A stretch of DNA of 64,000 nucleotides from Paenibacillus glycanilyticus NBRC 16618 (GTDB taxonomy: Bacteria > Bacillota > Bacilli > Paenibacillales > Paenibacillaceae): positions 56,684-120,683 of the forward strand of contig NZ_BILY01000018.1 in the NCBI RefSeq assembly GCF_004000805.1. The letters are read 5' to 3'. The position numbers and the translations under genes are program-made. Positions 33,734 to 40,738 of this stretch are shown here, one piece after another. The notes under the pieces were generated by a model. It saw only the letters and a list, made by a program, of their open reading frames with translations. It was not told the DNA's origin and searched no databases. Each line of letters begins with the position of its first letter. Position 1 is the first letter of the stretch.

Positions 33734-34864
33734 TTATTGAAAATCAATGATATGAGTGACGGGCATATCGTCCTTGCCGGCGACCGATACGCCAAGCCTC
33801 GTACCCGAAGGATTCCAGCTTAACGGATATTGCGGAAAATAGCTTGGGCCAATCGGCGAAACCTTGCCCGTTGCCGAGTCGAAAATATAAACGCCGTTCA
33901 TTCCGCTCTGATTCTCGGTATACAGCGCAGCCGCCAGCTTGGAGGAATCCGGGGACCAAGCGATATACGGAATCAAATCGCCCTTCGCAATGGAGAGCCC
34001 TTCCGCGCTTCCGTTCGAGTCGAAAATACGAAGCTCGCTGCCCACCTTCCCGGCTTGCTTCTGGATTTCGACCGCGAGATGCTTGCCGTCCGGCGATACT
34101 TGGAACGTGACCGCGTGCTTGACAAGCTCGGTCGGCTTCACAGCATCTGGCGCAAACTGCTTGAGGGTCTGGTTATCATCCGTGTAATAGATGCGACCTT
34201 GGCCGACTCCGAAATTCACAAACGGCTGATCCCCAAGTGCCGGGTCATCCAGCTTCAGAAGCGTTACGTTTCCGTCAACGGTAATCTGGCGGATATCGCC
34301 AAGCCCGTTCATCGAGCCCGCGGCCAGAACATACGTCGTATCGTTCAGCCAGCCGCCGTTCTCCAAGTAATTGCTTCCCTTGATTTCGGTCATCGTCCCG
34401 GTGCTCATTTCCTTGATAAAATTGCGTGCCGTATATTTATCCTTCCACTGCTGAATGAATACATATTTGCCGTCGGGAGACGGCTGTTCCTTCTGGATTA
34501 ATTGAATGTTCTTCACCGGTTCTTCAGCCGATTTCTGCTCGTTGTTGCTTAAATCAACGCTTGCGGTATGGTATTCAAATTTTGCTTCTTCCGTAGCCGT
34601 AGCCTGCTTGACAAGCTTGGTGTACACAAGCTGCACCTGATCATCGGACAGCCATTTATCCATGCTTGCACCCTCAAAGCGATGAATCCGCTCTACCATA
34701 ACTTCCTGGGTTGGTTTCTTCTCTGGGTTTTTGACAACCGTTAATTCCCCATGTTTATTTGAATTATTGCTGTTATTCGATGGATTACCACTTTGAATAG
34801 AGGAACACGCAGCAAGTGCGGCTGCGAGCGACAGCACGGCGCCTAATTTCATGATCTGTTTCAT
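33734..34864 (-). CDS. Lipoprotein with TolB/WD40-like beta-propeller repeats
   Basis: A 376-residue lipoprotein. The signal peptide ends in a lipobox (LAAALAACSS) and a low-complexity Asn/Ser linker follows. The body has propeller-blade motifs of the TolB/PD40 type: QPSPDGKYVFIQQW, FQVSPDGKHLAVEIQ, AWSPDSSKLAAALY and LSWNPSGTRLGVSV. Such proteins bind other proteins or envelope ligands. It lies between the sensor kinase operon and the stalk paralogues and shares their promoter design, so it may belong to the same signalling unit. Confidence 0.87.
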   Translation of the reverse strand: MKQIMKLGAVLSLAAALAACSSIQSGNPSNNSNNSNKHGELTVVKNPEKKPTQEVMVERIHRFEGASMDKWLSDDQVQLVYTKLVKQATATEEAKFEYHTASVDLSNNEQKSAEEPVKNIQLIQKEQPSPDGKYVFIQQWKDKYTARNFIKEMSTGTMTEIKGSNYLENGGWLNDTTYVLAAGSMNGLGDIRQITVDGNVTLLKLDDPALGDQPFVNFGVGQGRIYYTDDNQTLKQFAPDAVKPTELVKHAVTFQVSPDGKHLAVEIQKQAGKVGSELRIFDSNGSAEGLSIAKGDLIPYIAWSPDSSKLAAALYTENQSGMNGVYIFDSATGKVSPIGPSYFPQYPLSWNPSGTRLGVSVAGKDDMPVTHIIDFQ

Positions 34865-34897
34865 CGTTATCCCCCCGGATTTATACCAGTTTCCATA

Positions 34898-34951
34898 AGT
34901 ATAGAAGGCCTCTATGTCGAAAACATATCTGAATTGTATCCAAGTTGTAAC
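34898..34951 (-). promoter_or_regulatory. Four-box promoter (lipoprotein)
   Basis: On the minus strand: GTTACA, N5, GATACA, N5, GATATG, N5, GACATA, N9, TATACT. The boxes diverge from the other three promoters but the spacing is identical. Confidence 0.65.
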
Positions 34952-34974
34952 AACTTTTTATTAGAATGCCCAAA

Positions 34975-35008
34975 ATAAAAAGCAGCCCGGACTATCCAAT
35001 GTCCAGGC
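34975..35008 (-). terminator. Terminator of the kinase/regulator operon
   Basis: On the minus strand AGCCTGGAC pairs with GTCCGGGCT and GCTTTTTATTTT follows. Confidence 0.75.
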
Positions 35009-35015
35009 TTGTTGT

Positions 35016-36542
35016 TTACTCTTCCGTCTGCTCTATGGCTATAGGCTCACCAGGCAAAGAGATGACGAATCGGGAGCCGTTAGGTCCTGATTCGGCCAGC
35101 TTGACGGTACCGTGCTGCTTCTCGGCCAAGCTCCTTACCAAAGCTAAGCCTAGCCCTGTACCGCCGGTTTCCCGGGACCTGTCGTCGCTAACGGTAAAGA
35201 ACGGGTCGAAGATCCGGTTCTGAAACTCTTCCGGTATGCCGATACCGCTGTCCACGACCTCGATTATGACACGCCGCTGGCCGGAGGCTTCCGTTTCCGA
35301 ATGATTGGCAAGCCGAACCCATCCGCCGGGGCGGTTATACTTTATCGCGTTGCTGAGCAAATTCGTAACCATATGCATGAGGTTATCCTGATCCGCCCAT
35401 ACGAGGTCATCCTTTAACTCGGAAGAAAGCGAGATCTTTTGTTTTTCCGCCTTCATCTGCAGACGGCTTAGCGCCTCCTCAAGCAGCGGCTTCACCTGGA
35501 ACCGAGAGGCATTGGTCTCGAAATCGTAAATATCCATCGAAGAAAGCTGGAGCGCCTTCTCGATGAGCGCATACAACCGCTCCGCTTCCTTGCTGATCTG
35601 GGTACGGGCATTTTGCAGCAAAACCGGGTCATCGCTATACATGCCAAGCAGATCCGAATATGCCAGAATAGAAGTTAATGGCGTTTTCAGCTCGTGGCTG
35701 ATATTGCCGATAAACTGCTTTTGCTGCTGCTCCAGCTCCTGCAGCCGCTTGATTGCCGTGAGCAGCTTCTGCTTCTCTTCGTTTAATTCGTCGACATAAG
35801 AAGAGATACTGCCGCTCATGTCATAAATGCCTTCCGCAAGCTCGCCGATCTCATCCCGCCTGCGAACGGGAGGCTTGTCCAGATACCGGCCTTCCCCAAT
35901 ATCCTTGGCTGCCTGATTCAGCTTGCCAAGGATAAAAGCTTGCCTCCAGACGTACAAATAACCAAGCAGGAGACCGGCTGCAAGCACGGCAGCCCCCGTC
36001 CCGATAAACAAATCGCGAATATGGCGGTAAAACATTTTCTGATCCTGGAGCGAGCCATGAAACTGTACGCTGCCGAGAAATTGATCGGCATTATAAAGCG
36101 GTGCCAGATACAACACCTGATTGCCTAGCGTAATATAGGCCTCCTGCCCTTGGGCGGTATGGGCAAGCGCATCCTTCACGTCGGTCACCGGCTGTACCGG
36201 CAGCGATGTCCCGGCGAATTGCCCGTCAGCGCTGTACAACGTCACTGCCATGCCGCTTTGTCCGCCAAGATCTACCGCCAGGCTCTGCCCGTTACGCTCC
36301 ATAAATTCGTCAGGCGACACACGTTCACCGGTTAAATACTCCTCTCGTACGCGTAGATTTGCCGAGCTCGCCAACTGGGAGAAGCTTTGCTCCATCCGTC
36401 TCTGCTGATCCTCCCGGATACCCGCAAGCACCAGCATGCTGAGCAGCACCACTACAAAAGCGAGCAGCAGTGCGAGGAAAACGGTGATTTTACCCTTTAA
36501 GCCAATCCTTATCTTATGCCGAGAACCGGCAGCTCGGGTCAT
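35016..36542 (-). CDS. Membrane sensor histidine kinase (HAMP, HisKA)
   Basis: A 508-residue kinase. TM1 (about 19-41) and TM2 (about 178-199) enclose an extracellular sensor domain of about 135 residues with a PDC/Cache-like look (GMAVTLYSADGQFAGTSL). A HAMP region (about 205-255) leads to HisKA (FIGNISHELKTPLTSI) and HATPase_c (NLLSNAIKYNRPG, DSGIGIP, GGTGLGLAL). Its ATG overlaps the regulator stop by four bases. With the PhoB/OmpR-type partner it probably senses a cell-wall signal and controls the neighbouring four-box promoters. Confidence 0.93.
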   Translation of the reverse strand: MTRAAGSRHKIRIGLKGKITVFLALLLAFVVVLLSMLVLAGIREDQQRRMEQSFSQLASSANLRVREEYLTGERVSPDEFMERNGQSLAVDLGGQSGMAVTLYSADGQFAGTSLPVQPVTDVKDALAHTAQGQEAYITLGNQVLYLAPLYNADQFLGSVQFHGSLQDQKMFYRHIRDLFIGTGAAVLAAGLLLGYLYVWRQAFILGKLNQAAKDIGEGRYLDKPPVRRRDEIGELAEGIYDMSGSISSYVDELNEEKQKLLTAIKRLQELEQQQKQFIGNISHELKTPLTSILAYSDLLGMYSDDPVLLQNARTQISKEAERLYALIEKALQLSSMDIYDFETNASRFQVKPLLEEALSRLQMKAEKQKISLSSELKDDLVWADQDNLMHMVTNLLSNAIKYNRPGGWVRLANHSETEASGQRRVIIEVVDSGIGIPEEFQNRIFDPFFTVSDDRSRETGGTGLGLALVRSLAEKQHGTVKLAESGPNGSRFVISLPGEPIAIEQTEE

Positions 36543-37231
36543 CCGTTTGTCCTCGTGCTTTTATAGCCGATACCGTAAACGGTTTGTATGAGTCCTTGCC
36601 ATTCGCCAAGCTTCTTGCGAAGCCTTTGCACATGGATGTCCACGGTACGGGTACCGCCGGCAAAATCCATCTCCCACACCTGCTCAAGCAGCGCTTCCCT
36701 GGAATATACCCGGTCCGGATGCTTTGCCAGCAGCGCCAGTAAATCGAATTCCTTTGGCGTAAGGTCGCAGATCTCTCCGTCAACCCTGACCGTGCGGCTT
36801 AACAATTCAATCACGATGCCGCCAAGCTCCAATTTGCCCTCTTTATCCGGATCCTGTTCCGGCGCTTCAATCTGGCGCCTTCTGTGAAGAGCCTTCACGC
36901 GGGCCACCACTTCCCGGATATCAAACGGCTTGGTCATGTAATCATCGGCGCCAAGCTCAAGCCCAAGTACTTTATCTACAATATCGTTTTTAACAGTAAG
37001 CAGCATAATGGCAGGTTTGTTGCCCGCATCCAGCTTCCGGCATACCTCATAGCCGTTCATTTTGGGCATCATGACATCAAGCACCATAACATCCGGCTTA
37101 AAGGCAGCAACCTTTTCAAGCGCCTCCAGCCCGTCACCGGCTGTCTCAACCGTAAATCCTTCACGCTGCAGCGCATAAGCTATCGCGCTGGAGATACTGA
37201 CTTCATCATCTACGACAAGCACTTTAATCAT
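36539..37231 (-). CDS. OmpR/PhoB-family response regulator
   Basis: A 230-residue regulator: receiver domain (VLVVDDEVSISSAI, acceptor Asp in VMVLDVMMPKMNG, Lys in DYMTKPFD) and a winged helix (DLTPKEFDLLALLAKHP, GGTRTVDIHVQRLRKKL). I chose the ATG at 37231, eleven bases after AAGGAG; a GTG 12 bp upstream overlaps the ribosome site. Its family binds direct repeats with 11-bp steps, which matches the boxes upstream of four nearby genes. Its own promoter (TTGGTC, 18 bp, TATAAT, minus strand about 37300-37330) lacks those boxes. Confidence 0.93.
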   Translation of the reverse strand: MIKVLVVDDEVSISSAIAYALQREGFTVETAGDGLEALEKVAAFKPDVMVLDVMMPKMNGYEVCRKLDAGNKPAIMLLTVKNDIVDKVLGLELGADDYMTKPFDIREVVARVKALHRRRQIEAPEQDPDKEGKLELGGIVIELLSRTVRVDGEICDLTPKEFDLLALLAKHPDRVYSREALLEQVWEMDFAGGTRTVDIHVQRLRKKLGEWQGLIQTVYGIGYKSTRTNG

Positions 37232-37363
37232 GCGATTTATCACTCCTTGTTCGAACTTTCCTTATCACCCGGCAGATTCCATTATATATGGCTTATTCTT
37301 TTCATTATAGCCGCGCTTGTTCCAAAAGACCAAAAGACAAATCCGAATTCGAAAAGAAAACAC

Positions 37364-37392
37364 AAAAAAATCCCTTACGGATGTAAGGGATT
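37364..37392 (-). terminator. Terminator of the tRNA cluster
   Basis: AATCCCTTAC-ATCC-GTAAGGGATT followed by TTTTTTTG on the minus strand, 15 bp beyond tRNA-Leu. Confidence 0.92.
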
Positions 37393-37406
37393 GAACTTTT
37401 AAGTTA

Positions 37407-37492
37407 TGGTGCGGTAGAGAGGACTCGAACCTCCACGGGCGTACGCCCACTACCCCCTCAAGATAGCGTGTCTGCCATTCCACCACTACCGC
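37407..37492 (-). tRNA. tRNA-Leu (GAG)
   Basis: Acceptor GCGGTAG pairs with CTACCGC, followed by A and an encoded CCA. The anticodon arm is CTATC, loop TTGAGGG, GGTAG (anticodon GAG). A long variable arm and T loop TTCGAGT are present. The class II shape fits Leu. Confidence 0.95.
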
Positions 37493-37541
37493 ACAATTTA
37501 ATTTCATTCCCTTCATACCATCACTTCGAGGGAGAAGTAAA

Positions 37542-37617
37542 TGGTGAGCCATGAAGGACTCGAACCTTCGACACCCTGATTAAAAGTCAGGTGCTCTACC
37601 AACTGAGCTAATGGCTC
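37542..37617 (-). tRNA. tRNA-Lys (TTT)
   Basis: Acceptor GAGCCAT with ATGGCTC, D loop AGTTGGTAGA, anticodon loop CTTTTAA (TTT), T loop TTCGAGT, encoded CCA. Confidence 0.96.
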
Positions 37618-37662
37618 TCATGCTGTAAAACGAACTCTCGAGAGCCGCTACATTAAAGGAAA

Positions 37663-37737
37663 TGGTGACCCGTAGGGGATTCGAACCCCTGTTACCTCCG
37701 TGAAAGGGAGGTGTCTTAACCCCTTGACCAACGGGCC
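37663..37737 (-). tRNA. tRNA-Glu (TTC)
   Basis: Acceptor GGCCCGT with ACGGGTC, anticodon stem CCTCC, loop CTTTCAC (TTC), T loop TTCGAAT, encoded CCA. Confidence 0.96.
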
Positions 37738-37797
37738 TTGCTTACTTGTTGTTGCTATCGTCATCTCTCTCGAGCGACTTGTCCACCAAGAAAATTA

Positions 37798-37888
37798 TGG
37801 CGGAGAGAGAGGGATTCGAACCCTCGCACCACTTACGCAGTCTAACCCCTTAGCAGAGGGTCCCCTTGAGCCACTTGGGTATCTCTCC
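37798..37888 (-). tRNA. tRNA-Ser (GCT)
   Basis: Acceptor GGAGAGA with TCTCTCC, discriminator G, encoded CCA. Anticodon loop CTGCTAA (GCT). The long variable arm fits Ser. Confidence 0.96.
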
Positions 37889-37899
37889 ATGGCTCCCCG

Positions 37900-37976
37900 A
37901 ACAGGACTCGAACCTGTGACAACTCGATTAACAGTCGAGTGCTCTACCAACTGAGCTATCAGGGAATACTTGAATC
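37900..37976 (-). tRNA. tRNA-Asn (GTT)
   Basis: Acceptor TCCCTGA with TCGGGGA, anticodon stem CTCGA, loop CTGTTAA (GTT), T loop TTCGAGT, discriminator G and encoded CCA. It is the first tRNA of the cluster; ends were read by eye and may be off by one or two bases. Confidence 0.95.
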
Positions 37977-38028
37977 ACTTGCTTTTCTTTATCGTTTCAA
38001 CCGCTTGTTTACCGCGGCGACAAGTAAT

Positions 38029-38057
38029 AATATATCACGGTCATTTCCGAAGGTCAA
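38029..38057 (-). promoter_or_regulatory. Promoter of the tRNA cluster
   Basis: TTGACC, a 17-bp spacer and TATATT on the minus strand. The -35 box overlaps the stop codon of sprT. Confidence 0.85.
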
Positions 38058-38527
38058 GCGTTTTTAAAAAAAAGTTTTCCGCGACATTTTCCGCATGCAT
38101 AGCGGGCCGGATCAAGCCTTCTTTTACGTGGATATTCGGTGCCGCAGCTGAGGCAAACAAGCTTATATTTGTAAGGGGCTGGCGCCTTTGCCGCCCTCTC
38201 CGGCAGCGATTTGCAGTAACGGGAACCGCCGACGTAAGCGAGCAATTTTTTGAAATCCTCATCCCTGTGCTGGTACCCTTTCTTCATAATATGAAGATGA
38301 TAATGGCAAAGCTCATGCTTAATAATTTTTTCGGTTTCTTCTTCGCCAAACGCTACTAACTGATGAGGACTGATCTCGATGTTATGCGATTTCGTAAAAT
38401 AACGCCCGCCCGTTGCCTTCAAACGCCCGTTAAAGGTCGCCTGATGGATGAAGGGTCGTCCAAAGCTTTCGAGCGATACGCGCTCAACCCACTGCTGCAG
38501 CTGGCCGTCTGTCATTTTCATGGTCAT
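38054..38527 (-). CDS. sprT: SprT-family zinc metalloprotease-like protein
   Basis: A 157-residue SprT-like protein (YdcK in Bacillus). The active-site motif HELCHYHLH gives HExxH-type zinc ligands, although the residue after the first His pair is LCHYH rather than the textbook order (H-E-L-C-H). The C-terminal zinc ribbon has two Cys pairs (CLSCGTEY and CGKCRGK). The ribosome site GGGGGAG precedes the ATG. In Bacillus it neighbours cmpA and tex, as here. Its stop overlaps the -35 of the tRNA promoter. Confidence 0.9.
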   Translation of the reverse strand: MTMKMTDGQLQQWVERVSLESFGRPFIHQATFNGRLKATGGRYFTKSHNIEISPHQLVAFGEEETEKIIKHELCHYHLHIMKKGYQHRDEDFKKLLAYVGGSRYCKSLPERAAKAPAPYKYKLVCLSCGTEYPRKRRLDPARYACGKCRGKLFFKNA

Positions 38528-38625
38528 AGTATTCTCCCCCAGTACTTGAATTTTAAAGCGTTCATACGCTACACTGTCAAGTAGAAATCATTATAGATGG
38601 CCTACGAGGGGAGTTTATTTTCACC

Positions 38626-38976
38626 ATGCCTACAATGCGTTACGTCCTTATGAACGGCAGCAGCCCAATTTTCTTTGTCGAGATGCCGGAAACCCATGCT
38701 TACCAGCTCAGCGCGCTGAACCTGCGCCTTCATAAAGAGATTGACAAGCTTACCGCCGACCACGTGCCTCAGCTGCCGTACGCGGTCGCGGAATGCGACA
38801 ATGTCGAGCTGCATGACAGCTCGATCCGGATCGTCTCCGGTCTGGACTACATTAATGAGCTGGAACGCGATTTCGCAGCCGTTAAGGAATCGGCTTACCC
38901 GCTGATTGCCCTGCTCACCGAGATTCGCGCCCTGCAAGCCCAGCTTGAACAATGGTACGAGGATGAAGAACTCTAA
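38626..38976 (+). CDS. Hypothetical protein next to cmpA
   Basis: A 116-residue soluble acidic protein (MRYVLMNGSSPIFFVEMPETHAY at the start; a helical tail EIRALQAQLEQWYEDEEL). A GGGGAG site lies 12 bases before the ATG. There is no signal peptide or membrane segment. I do not recognise the family. It is divergent from sprT and 77 bp upstream of cmpA in the same direction. Confidence 0.75.
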   Translation: MPTMRYVLMNGSSPIFFVEMPETHAYQLSALNLRLHKEIDKLTADHVPQLPYAVAECDNVELHDSSIRIVSGLDYINELERDFAAVKESAYPLIALLTEIRALQAQLEQWYEDEEL

Positions 38977-39007
38977 AAATGGACCTGCACGGACATTCGC
39001 CCTTCTC

Positions 39008-39015
39008 CATACTGT
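39008..39015 (+). promoter_or_regulatory. Possible SigE -10 element of cmpA
   Basis: CATACTGT fits the mother-cell SigE -10 consensus CATACAnT with one change and lies about 40 bp before the cmpA start. The -35 part is weak. Confidence 0.4.
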
Positions 39016-39053
39016 AGTAGTACATCAGGTATGGCCGGAAGGAGAAGATACGA

Positions 39054-39206
39054 ATGCCGCAATGGCTTTGCAATCAAATGATGCGCGCTTTTCAGAAGAA
39101 GGACCTTAGGCAGATTAAACTGCTGAATGAATGCTGGTATTTCTATCGGAGCAAGCAAACAACAAAAAACGAAGACGAAAGCCGTCCCGAAATAACTCTT
39201 CATTAA
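39054..39206 (+). CDS. cmpA: Cortex morphogenetic protein CmpA
   Basis: A 50-residue protein starting MPQWLCNQMMRAFQKKD with the core QIKLLNECWYFYRSK, which closely matches CmpA of Bacillus (about 37 residues). An AAGGAG site lies eight bases before the ATG. CmpA acts in the mother cell with ClpXP in quality control of the spore coat basement layer protein SpoIVA and delays cortex assembly. This copy carries a 13-residue acidic C-terminal extension (KNEDESRPEITLH). Location between sprT and tex matches Bacillus. Confidence 0.88.
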   Translation: MPQWLCNQMMRAFQKKDLRQIKLLNECWYFYRSKQTTKNEDESRPEITLH

Positions 39207-39215
39207 AGTCTTAAC

Positions 39216-39252
39216 AAAAAACTCCCGCCAGCTTGCTGCTGCGGGAGTTTTT
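39216..39252. terminator. Bidirectional terminator
   Basis: AACTCCCGC and GCGGGAGTT pair with A/T tracts on both sides. It serves cmpA and the convergent nitroreductase gene. Confidence 0.88.
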
Positions 39253-39262
39253 GCGTCCGGAA

Positions 39263-39907
39263 TTATTTTACGCTGTTCCAGAACGTGATATCGTCGAGCG
39301 GAAGACGTACGGTTGGACGGCCTTCCTCTTTTGCTTTGCCGATCGGCAAAACAAGAAGCGGAAGGTAACGGTCCGGAATTTCGAAGAAAGCTTTCAGCTT
39401 ATCGCGGTCGTAACCGCCCATCGGTACAGTGTCATACCCTTTGGATTTAGCCGCAAGCATAATTTGCATCGATACAAGACCGGCGTCAAAAGCAACGATC
39501 TCCGTCACGCGCTCCTTAGGAATGGAAGGGAACAGGTTTGTGTAATGATCCGTAAAGCGCTGGGCAATCTCTTCCGTCATGTAGCCGGCTTTAACTGCCG
39601 CTCCGTTGATTTCGCCAAGCTTGGTGTAGAACTCCAGATCTCCAAGAATGACTACAACGGCCGATGCGTCTACAACCTGTTGCTGGTTGTTCGCAATTGG
39701 GAGCAATTGATCTTTCAGCGCTTGGTCCGTGATTACCAGGAAGCGCCAGGATTGCGTATTTGCCGAAGACGGTGCTTTAGTTGCAAGCTCGAGAATTTCT
39801 TTGATTTCTTCATCCGAGATTTTGAACGATGGATCATAATGACGAACAGAACGACGGGATGTCAGAACTTCCGTAAAATCCTTGCCAACTTGTGTTTCAA
39901 TAGCCAT
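39263..39907 (-). CDS. Nitroreductase family protein
   Basis: A 214-residue flavin reductase of the NfsA/FRP fold. The motifs SRRSVRHYDPSFKIS and TKAPSSANTQSWRFLVI bind FMN; GGYDRDKLKAFFEIP and LPLLVLPIGKAKEEGRP complete the family pattern. It reduces nitro compounds or quinones with NAD(P)H. GGAGGGAACCAACA precedes the ATG. Two 20-bp dyads in the promoter region and an Rrf2 gene upstream suggest redox-controlled expression. Confidence 0.93.
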   Translation of the reverse strand: MAIETQVGKDFTEVLTSRRSVRHYDPSFKISDEEIKEILELATKAPSSANTQSWRFLVITDQALKDQLLPIANNQQQVVDASAVVVILGDLEFYTKLGEINGAAVKAGYMTEEIAQRFTDHYTNLFPSIPKERVTEIVAFDAGLVSMQIMLAAKSKGYDTVPMGGYDRDKLKAFFEIPDRYLPLLVLPIGKAKEEGRPTVRLPLDDITFWNSVK

Positions 39908-39988
39908 TGTTGGTTCCCTCCAATAATTAAATGATCTGTGTGCCAGATTGCTCAGTTAAAATCAAAAAAAGGCATAATAGAATGACGA

Positions 39989-40034
39989 CTGTGAGAAATA
40001 AACCACAGATTAAACTGCGAATAATTTTACACAG
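39989..40034 (-). promoter_or_regulatory. Two 20-bp dyads in the nitroreductase promoter
   Basis: CTGTG-N10-CACAG at 39989-40008 and CTGCG-N10-CACAG at 40015-40034. A possible -10 (TATTAT, minus strand) is at 39974-39979, placing the first dyad over the -35. Repression by the adjacent Rrf2 protein is a reasonable guess. Confidence 0.5.
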
Positions 40035-40167
40035 TTACAAATATGCTTAAGGGCCTTTTATGCTGTAAGTACGCTCGCATCTGTAACAGTTTTGATAACA
40101 GTATAAAATCGAGACGGCGGAAAGTCAACTGGGATAGTGTGACTATTTTTCCCGCCGTCATCTTTAA

Positions 40168-40662
40168 CTATTCAAATCCATTCTTGAGTGTGCAAATCCT
40201 CTCGGAGAGCTGAGCAATCGTAACCTGCCGCAGCACTTCCAGCGTCCTTCGTTCCACTTCGTCGGTTATCTCCATAAAAGCGACCCGCATCTCCTGACCG
40301 AAATCATGGATTCCGGTTGTATCCAGCATTCCGCTGCATAATGGCTCACCTACGCGCAGAGCCAAATAAACATCGGCAAGCGTGATGGTCTCCGGGGCAC
40401 GCTTTAATCGGTAACCGCCGTCGCGGCCTTCCCTTGTCTCAAGCAGCTGTTCCCTGGCGAGCTTGGCCAGTACGCGCCGCAGCATCGTGGCTTCCGACTT
40501 CATATGTCCCGCAAGCTCCGCGCTGGTACAAGCATTGGGTTTGCGGGATAACACAACAAGCGCCTGCAAGGACAAGCCGAACCATTTATGATTCGGAGCG
40601 CTGCTGCACCGTTCTTTTTCCGTTTGAATGGAATGGTTATCGGGCTGAATAATGATGTTCAT
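40168..40662 (-). CDS. Rrf2-family transcriptional regulator
   Basis: A 164-residue regulator. The winged helix is visible at about 28-95 (FGLSLQALVVLSRKP, TSAELAGHMKSEATMLRRVLAKL, GRDGGYRLKRAPETITLADVYLAL). Scattered Cys residues (about 19, 44, 108 and 157) do not form the tight cluster of iron-sulphur IscR/NsrR proteins, so it may respond to thiol oxidation instead. It is transcribed toward the nitroreductase gene 260 bp away, whose promoter has two dyads. Confidence 0.88.
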   Translation of the reverse strand: MNIIIQPDNHSIQTEKERCSSAPNHKWFGLSLQALVVLSRKPNACTSAELAGHMKSEATMLRRVLAKLAREQLLETREGRDGGYRLKRAPETITLADVYLALRVGEPLCSGMLDTTGIHDFGQEMRVAFMEITDEVERRTLEVLRQVTIAQLSERICTLKNGFE

Positions 40663-40738
40663 CCTCTCCTTCCTTAGTAGGATCTTAGAGGCACATCTGT
40701 ATTATAGAGTCCAAAATATGAAGTCAGCAAGCCCGAAA

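Noticed and set aside
37407..37976. rRNA operon next to the tRNA cluster
   Set aside because: The cluster has its own promoter and terminator and no rRNA-like sequence is seen on either side.
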